From JBOZRQ01 sp050789255 (lineage in GTDB: Bacteria; Bacillota; Sulfobacillia; Symbiobacteriales; Symbiobacteriaceae): a DNA stretch of 64,000 bases. Under the pieces are notes generated by a model. That model worked only from the letters and a program-made list of their open reading frames with translations. It did no database searches and was not told the DNA's origin. Shown here piece after piece: positions 59,548-64,000 of this stretch. The stretch covers positions 124,001 to 188,000 of the forward strand of contig JBOZRQ010000057.1 in the NCBI GenBank assembly GCA_050789255.1. The letters are read 5' to 3'. A program made the position numbers and the translations under genes. Numbering within the stretch: the stretch's first letter is position 1; every line of letters starts with the position of its first letter.

Positions 59548-59909
59548 AGCACCTCACCGTCGGCGGAGAAGCCCGGCGGGCTGGTCAGGAAGGGGCGGAT
59601 GACCTCCTCCGGCGCCGGACCTTGGAGGGAGCGTTGCCAGCGGCCCAGGTCGAATAGACTCAGTAAGGGCAGGCGGGGCCCGACCCGGAAGTGCTCCCGG
59701 ACCTGGGCCCAGTGCTCGGGGTTGCCCGAATGGACCTCCAGGCGGTAGAAGTCGATCTCGCCGCCGAGTTCGTTGCTTAGCTGCTCTACGGTTGGACCCA
59801 ACCGTTTGCCGAAGTCTCACTCCGGGCAGATCACCAGAATGACAGCCCGCCTGCCCGAGGCGGTGGCTTCACGAATGGCCGGTACGCTTGAGAACGTCAC
59901 CTGCTGCAT
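59544..59909 (-). CDS. Thioredoxin-fold selenoprotein with Cys-Pro-Glu-TGA motif
   Basis: Reading through TGA gives 121 residues from ATG 59909 (AAGGAGG upstream) to TGA 59544. Residues 22-33 read AVILVICPEUDF: strand, Cys28-Pro-Glu-U31, i.e. a CxxU redox motif in the position of the CxxC of thioredoxin-like proteins. The rest fits the fold: helix (KRLGPTVEQLSNELGG), strand IDFYRLEVH, cis-Pro strand RLPLLSLFD, and a closing helix. A hairpin follows the TGA at the SECIS distance. Overlaps the MFS gene start. A truncated call from a later start codon would omit the active site. Confidence 0.87.
59788..59805 (-). promoter_or_regulatory. Candidate bacterial SECIS hairpin
   Basis: On the minus strand ACGGTTG-GGTC-CAACCGT: perfect seven-base-pair stem (eight with a two-base loop), loop GGTC starting 18 bases after the TGA. 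Distance and G in the first loop positions fit the bSECIS model. Confidence 0.8.
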
Positions 59910-60056
59910 GGAACAGTCCCCTCCTTACTGCTAATTCACCTATTACAGAACTTCCGTGTGAACTTGGTTCTCCCTCCTCGGCGAACCGGAAGGAGAGTTC
60001 CCAGGTTTCTTGAAATATGGATCATAAATATTTCGCTTATGGAAAGAGGTGGGGCG

Positions 60057-60845
60057 GTGGAGGTTCTGGGACTAATTCTTCCCTTCGTAGCGGCAGCTGG
60101 CTGGCTCTGGTGGATCCATCACGCCGACCGCTTCGAGAAGGAACCGTGGGGGTTGGTGCTCGGGACCTTTGGGCTGGGCGCCGCCGCCGGGCTGGTCGGG
60201 CTGGCTGCGCTGACCGCGATCCTGCTGACCGACCCGGACGGCCTCTCCTCGACTAAGATTGCGCTCCTGGCCCCGCTCCACGTGGCGGCCATCACCCTGG
60301 TGCTGCGCGCACTGCCCTGCCGGCGGCCCGACTGGAATGAACCGTTCGATGGCATTGTTTATGGCGGGGCGGCCGGCATTGGCTACGGCCTGGTCTACTC
60401 CCTGGTGGTGCTCCTCGGGGACCCGCTGCTGGGCTTTCGCACGGCGGTCTTTACCATCCCGATCTACATGCTGGGGGGCCTGATCAGCGGCCATTACCTG
60501 AGCCAAGTGCGCTACGGCGCCAGCCGGACCTGGGTGAAGGGCTTCGCGATCGCCACCCTGTACGTGGCCGGGATCGAGCTGACCCGCTCCTGGGGCGGCG
60601 AGGTGATGGGCGCCGCCCACCCGCTGGCGAGCGCCGTCGTCTATGGGGTGAACACCGTCGGCTGGATCATGGCGATGTGGGCGATGGACCAGGGTACCCG
60701 GGGGTCGAAGCACCACCCGGAGAACTACCGGCTGGCCCTGGCGCCGCGAGGCTGCCCCGCCTGCCACGCCCCGCTGCCGGTCGGGGCGGCCTACTGCAAC
60801 CACTGTGGGCGCCCGCTCACCGCTGGACAGGAGGTGCAGGGCTGA
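60057..60845 (+). CDS. PrsW-like membrane protein without the catalytic glutamates, zinc-ribbon tail
   Basis: About 262 residues from GTG 60057 (AAGAGGTGG upstream; an ATG at 60,039 is possible). Eight membrane segments, with the PrsW landmarks RFEKEPWGLVLGTF, DWNEPFDGIVYGGAAGIGYGL and a His in ISGHYLS. The EExxK box and the Glu after GIVYGG that form the PrsW active site are absent. The C-terminus adds CPACHAP and YCNHCGRPL, a zinc ribbon. It may be a non-proteolytic partner of the next gene; its stop overlaps that ATG (TGATG). Confidence 0.8.
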   Translation: MEVLGLILPFVAAAGWLWWIHHADRFEKEPWGLVLGTFGLGAAAGLVGLAALTAILLTDPDGLSSTKIALLAPLHVAAITLVLRALPCRRPDWNEPFDGIVYGGAAGIGYGLVYSLVVLLGDPLLGFRTAVFTIPIYMLGGLISGHYLSQVRYGASRTWVKGFAIATLYVAGIELTRSWGGEVMGAAHPLASAVVYGVNTVGWIMAMWAMDQGTRGSKHHPENYRLALAPRGCPACHAPLPVGAAYCNHCGRPLTAGQEVQG

Positions 60846-61657
60846 TGGACATCTTTCTGATCGCCCTGGCCCTCCTCCCCAGCCTGCTCTGGATGTACTG
60901 GATCTGGAAGCGTGACAAGTACCAGCGGGAGCCGCTTGGGCTGGTGCTGGGTCTGCTGATCGGCGGCGGGTTGATCTCCGTGGTCGGCACGCTAGTGGCG
61001 GTCTCCGCCTATGAGAGCCTCGTGCCCGCCGAGGAAGCCGCGCCGGTCCTGAACCAGTTGCTGACCGCCGCCCTGCCCGAGGAGCTCTTCAAGCTGCTCC
61101 CGGTGCTGATCTTCGCCTGGCGCAGCAGGCACTGGGATGAGCCCTTCGACGGCATCGTGTACGCCGGGGCGACCGCCCTGGGCTTCAACCTGATCGAGAC
61201 CGCCGGCTACATGTTCGGCGAGGAGGACTTCGGCGGGAGCCTGTTCCAGGGCCTCGTGCGGGGCACCCTGGGCGGGCACATGGTCTACGGGATCATCATG
61301 GGCTTCTTCCTGAGCCGGGCCCGGTTTTCGCGGGGCGGCGCCCGCTGGCGGAACCTGCTCTACGCCTGGCTGGTGCCGGCCGCCATGCACACCGCCTGGA
61401 ACGCGGCGCTGACCTACGGCGGGGATATCGTGGAGGGGAACGCCCTGGCCGGGATGTTCACCTGGGGCCTGTCGACGGGGCTCTGGCTCCTGGGCTTCTC
61501 CTATATGCGCACCAGCCGGGACGCCTCGTTCTGGAGCCCGCTCTCCCGCACGCTGCAGATGGCGCCCACCCTGTGCTGGCGCTGCGGCGGTCCCTACCCC
61601 ACATCGTCGAACTACTGCCAGAGCTGCGGGTCTCAGGTGAAAGGTGTGGCCCAATGA
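60845..61657 (+). CDS. PrsW-family intramembrane protease with zinc-ribbon tail
   Basis: A 270-residue membrane protein from ATG 60845 (GGAGGTG upstream). The PrsW active-site set is complete: Glu79-Glu80-x-x-Lys83 (PEELFKLLPV), Glu118 (FNLIETAGY), His145 (GGHMVYG) and His182 (AMHTAWN). PrsW proteases cut anti-sigma factors in membranes. The tail CWRCGGPY...YCQSCGSQ is a zinc ribbon. Paired with an upstream paralogue lacking the glutamates, it suggests an active/inactive heteromer. Confidence 0.87.
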   Translation: MDIFLIALALLPSLLWMYWIWKRDKYQREPLGLVLGLLIGGGLISVVGTLVAVSAYESLVPAEEAAPVLNQLLTAALPEELFKLLPVLIFAWRSRHWDEPFDGIVYAGATALGFNLIETAGYMFGEEDFGGSLFQGLVRGTLGGHMVYGIIMGFFLSRARFSRGGARWRNLLYAWLVPAAMHTAWNAALTYGGDIVEGNALAGMFTWGLSTGLWLLGFSYMRTSRDASFWSPLSRTLQMAPTLCWRCGGPYPTSSNYCQSCGSQVKGVAQ

Positions 61658-61893
61658 AAAAAGGAGCACCGTTGCTGCTCCAGTACCGAGTCCTCTTCCC
61701 CCTATTCGCCTTTGCTGCGGTGGCCATCGCCTCGGAGAACTACGGCCCGATCGCCGAGTGGGCTGCGCTCGCCGTACTGCCGATCTACCTCCTGGCCCCG
61801 GTGCTTCCCGTCCGAAACCTGCGACGGAGCCTGCTTCCCGACCGTCCGCCAGCGCACATCGTCGACCAGTGGTCGGCGATCTGTCAAGGCTGA
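61654..61893 (+). CDS. Small membrane protein in the PrsW operon
   Basis: A 79-residue protein from ATG 61654, overlapping the PrsW stop (ATGA). Two hydrophobic segments (about 9-26 and 36-52) and a basic C-terminus (VRNLRRSLLPDRPP). No family recognised. Co-translated with the PrsW pair, so likely part of the same membrane function. Confidence 0.6.
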   Translation: MKKGAPLLLQYRVLFPLFAFAAVAIASENYGPIAEWAALAVLPIYLLAPVLPVRNLRRSLLPDRPPAHIVDQWSAICQG

Positions 61894-62210
61894 CCTTCAC
61901 ATGACTATGTTCGGCGCGGCTCCCAACGGTGCCTCGGCCGGCGAGCGCCGCGGCGGCTTCGCTGCAATCACCCCGCAGGCCTGGAGCTGGACCCGCCCGA
62001 CCTGGACCTGCTGCTTGGGCACCTGGCGCTGCAGCTGCGCATGGGCATCTCCCGGCACGGCGCCCGGGCCACTGCTGGGGTTCATCCTCTCGCTGATCTT
62101 CGGCTTCTTCTTCCTGGCCGGGTCGGCCACGGCCACGGACCAGCGCCTGGCGGAGGTGACGGGATCGCCCGGGACAGCCTGACAACGGACCGGTTGAAGA
62201 AACTGCCCAG
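61894..62210. other. Gap with possible frame-broken membrane protein
   Basis: Plus-strand fragments in two frames look partly coding (LELDPPDLDLLLGHLALQL, then GPLLGFILSLIFGFFFLAG), consistent with a frameshifted small membrane protein. No ribosome-binding site was found. Confidence 0.3.
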
Positions 62211-62636
62211 TTAGCCCAGCGGAGCCAGCAACGGCCAGATGACAAGATAGTAGAGCGGGGCGCCCAGGTAGAAGCCGGCGAGCCAGTACCAGGCGTCGCC
62301 GCTGCCCTGGGCCGCCAGCACGTGCTGGCGGAGCGGGCAGCCCCGGCTGGCGGTGGCGAAACCGCCTAACAGAAGCCCGGCGCCCAGCGCCAGGGCTGGT
62401 GTTCCCGCGCCCGCGGCCAGGGTGGGGTCGCCGCCACCCCACACCGGCAGGCCCATGGCCCCGGCAATGGGAAAGGCCAGGTAGGCGGCCCCGATAAAGC
62501 CCGCCACGGCCAGGAGCAGCTCCGTGTCCCGGACCAGCAGCCAGTCCCGCAGCCCGGCGATGAAGCAGATCCGGCTGCGCTGCGCCAGATATCCGACCAG
62601 CGTGCCGACCGTCAGGGTGATTAGTGCCGTGGTCAC
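62211..62636 (-). CDS. yedE: YedE-type transporter, C-terminal half
   Basis: A 141-residue membrane protein from ATG 62636, overlapping the upstream gene (ATGA). GYLAQRSRICFIAGLRDWLLVRD and GGFATASRGCPLRQHVLAAQGSGDAW are signatures of the second half of the YeeE/YedE family, with the conserved Cys of GCPLRQ. YedE-family members linked to selenium metabolism are known as putative selenium transporters. Here the usual single polypeptide is encoded as two overlapping genes. Confidence 0.85.
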   Translation of the reverse strand: MTTALITLTVGTLVGYLAQRSRICFIAGLRDWLLVRDTELLLAVAGFIGAAYLAFPIAGAMGLPVWGGGDPTLAAGAGTPALALGAGLLLGGFATASRGCPLRQHVLAAQGSGDAWYWLAGFYLGAPLYYLVIWPLLAPLG

Positions 62637-63136
62637 CGGGGGTCACCTCCACCAGTCAGGCTGACACTGCGCCGGGCCTGCCACGCCATGACGCCCGTGT
62701 ACCCGGCAATGGCGACACCGACGCCAAGGAGCGACCAGAGCGCCAGCCCGTCGCCGTAAGCGACCCGCAGGGCGAGCCGGGTGGTGCAGCCCAGGGCCAG
62801 CAGTGAGGCGGCCATGGTGAGCATTCCCAGCAGCAGGGAGCGCAGCGGGTGCCGGGCGGTGCGGCGCCGGGCTTCCCCAGCCAGCCGGCTGGCGATGGCG
62901 GCGCCCGCCAGGATGCCCAGTGTGGAGAGCACAAGGCCGTTCATGCCGGGGGCGCCGACCGCAAAGCGCAGCCCCAGCCCCGAGAGCAGGTCCTTGCCGT
63001 GGCAGGCCACGCAAAGACCGTAGGCGGGCGGCGCCCCCTGCGGGGCCACTAGCCCGCTGGCCACCACCGAGATCACGCCGAGCGCGGCGCCTGCCAGCAG
63101 GCCGCGCGGACGCCACTTCTTGACGGGGGCGCTCAT
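62633..63136 (-). CDS. yedE: YedE-type transporter, N-terminal half
   Basis: A 167-residue membrane protein from ATG 63136. PPAYGLCVACHGKDLLSGLGL, NGLVLSTLGILAGA and LLALGCTTRLALRVAYGD match the first half of YedE, including the conserved Cys of the ALGC box. It overlaps DUF3343 upstream and the second YedE half downstream by 4 bp each, so all are translated together. Confidence 0.85.
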   Translation of the reverse strand: MSAPVKKWRPRGLLAGAALGVISVVASGLVAPQGAPPAYGLCVACHGKDLLSGLGLRFAVGAPGMNGLVLSTLGILAGAAIASRLAGEARRRTARHPLRSLLLGMLTMAASLLALGCTTRLALRVAYGDGLALWSLLGVGVAIAGYTGVMAWQARRSVSLTGGGDPR

Positions 63137-63402
63137 AGGGAGGCCCAGCCTGACGGGAGCCCTTGCTGCTCCGGGTAGTGGCAGGAGCGGTCATACTCCA
63201 CCGCGTGGCGCACCATGAGCGACTCCACCTGATCAGCTGACGGCCACGGGAACCGCAGGGCGGTCACGCAGGTGGGGCTAAGTTCCCGGGGGGCGGGCAC
63301 CAGCTTGCCGGGGATGGCGGCCTGCTTGAGAAGCCGCTCGGCCCGCAGGGCGTGGTAGGAGCTCTCGAAGGTGATGATGCCGTCCAGTTGCACCTGACTC
63401 AC
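63133..63402 (-). CDS. DUF3343 putative Se/S carrier protein
   Basis: An 89-residue protein from GTG 63402. FESSYHALRAERLLKQAAIPGKLVPAPRELSPTCVTALRF is the DUF3343 signature, with the carrier Cys in SPTC. Such proteins are described as putative Se/S carriers and occur with YedE, TusA-like YedF and class V desulfurases. Second gene of the operon after the desulfurase. Confidence 0.85.
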   Translation of the reverse strand: MSQVQLDGIITFESSYHALRAERLLKQAAIPGKLVPAPRELSPTCVTALRFPWPSADQVESLMVRHAVEYDRSCHYPEQQGLPSGWASL

Positions 63403-63419
63403 TTCCGTTTCGTCTTGTG

Positions 63420-64000
63420 TTACCCCAAGCGGGCCGCCAGCTCGGTGACCGCTGAGACCGTGGCCTCCACCTCTTGCAGAGTGGTGCTGTACCCGAAGCC
63501 GAACCGAACGGCGCCGTCCGGCCAGGTACCGGCGTGGCGGTGGGCGGCGGGGGCGCAGTGCAGCCCGGCCCGGGTGCAGATGCCGAACTTCTCCTGAAGC
63601 ACGTGGGCCAGCAGGTCCGGCGAGACGCCTTCCATGGTGATGCTGACCAGCCCGCAGCGGCGCTCCGGGTCGGCTGGGCCCAGCACCCGGACCTTGGGCG
63701 CCCGCGCAAACCCTTCGAGCATCATGGCTGAGAGCGAGCGTTCGTGGGTGCGCACGGACGACACCCCGATCTCCGACAGGTACTGAGCAGCGGCGGCAAG
63801 CCCCGCCAGCCCGGGCACATTGGGGGTGCCCGCCTCGTATCGGTCGGGGGCGTAGGAGGGCATCTCCTCGGATTCGGAGTTCGAGCCGGTACCGCCCGCC
63901 AGGAAGGGCGACAGTTCCAGCCCGGGGCGGATGTAGAGCCCGCCGGTTCCCTGTGGCCCCAGCAGCGCCTTGTGGCCGGGGAAGGCCACCAAATCCACCG
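63420..64000 (-). CDS. Class V aminotransferase/cysteine desulfurase (CsdB/EGC-4 type), 5' end beyond window
   Basis: The visible 193 residues contain the PLP-lysine box AFPGHKALLGPQGTGGLYI, GTPNVPGLAGLAAAAQYL, and the active-site Cys loop ICTRAGLHCAPAAH. The class is the one whose gene travels with DUF3343 and YedE in selenium-using Firmicutes; it would mobilise sulfur or selenium from cysteine or selenocysteine. The start lies beyond the right edge. Confidence 0.88.
   Translation of the reverse strand, partial: VDLVAFPGHKALLGPQGTGGLYIRPGLELSPFLAGGTGSNSESEEMPSYAPDRYEAGTPNVPGLAGLAAAAQYLSEIGVSSVRTHERSLSAMMLEGFARAPKVRVLGPADPERRCGLVSITMEGVSPDLLAHVLQEKFGICTRAGLHCAPAAHRHAGTWPDGAVRFGFGYSTTLQEVEATVSAVTELAARLG

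Noticed and set aside
1..64000. CRISPR arrays, tRNA or rRNA genes, transposases, integrases
   Set aside because: None were recognised on either strand by reading; a covariance-model scan was not possible here.

Overview
The window looks like a high-G+C Gram-positive (Firmicutes) chromosome, most probably Symbiobacterium or a close relative. The evidence is S-layer-homology exoproteins, CotA-type multicopper oxidase, DHA2 and other MFS exporters, strong GGAGG ribosome-binding sites with frequent GTG/TTG starts, and two in-frame TGA codons that read best as selenocysteine. The genus assignment is an inference; no rRNA or tRNA gene was seen.

Layout. (1) 1-740: start of a sugar ABC permease gene on the minus strand, under two LacI-type operators. 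(2) About 740-17,200: a visibly AT-richer, foreign-looking island of putative defence genes: an all-alpha protein coupled to a two-P-loop KGGVGRT ATPase, a HEPN-type protein, a PD-(D/E)XK nuclease, a broken ParB-like gene, a possible ADP-ribosyltransferase-like protein, a 1,500-residue nuclease/STAND protein, a small zinc ribbon and a helicase-nuclease. (3) 17,220-25,270: a decayed tandem duplication (period about 5.3 kb) of a serine hydrolase, a peroxiredoxin-Nudix fusion and a DUF4240 gene, with DUF1801 and VOC genes between. (4) 25,267-38,600: YcaQ-like glycosylase, laccase, flavin reductase/ArsR pair, MazG-like protein, a minus-strand group ending in a selenocysteine-type DsbA/FrnE protein, a MalT-type regulator, and remnants of acetyltransferase genes. 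(5) 38,630-45,930: cell-surface proteins (Ig-like repeats, YcdB/SLH, SLH/phosphodiester glycosidase). (6) 46,000-58,020: acetyltransferases, WYL, Lrp and TetR regulators, MFS pumps, metallo-hydrolase, methyltransferase, and an HTH protein with a nuclease-like C-terminus. (7) 58,345-64,000: an MFS gene coupled to a thioredoxin-fold gene with a Cys-Pro-Glu-TGA motif, two PrsW-like membrane proteins, and at the right edge a selenium/sulfur cluster (split YedE transporter, DUF3343 carrier, class V desulfurase).

The most interesting thread is selenium. Two thioredoxin-fold genes have TGA exactly at a redox-cysteine position, each followed at the right distance by a hairpin fitting the bacterial SECIS model, and a selenium-type transport/desulfurase cluster lies nearby. 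In addition, a bipartite palindromic element of about 205-215 bp occurs twice, each time directly 3' of one of the two TGA-containing operons. The second thread is the defence island, whose ATPase/HEPN and helicase-nuclease/zinc-ribbon modules I cannot assign to a named system.
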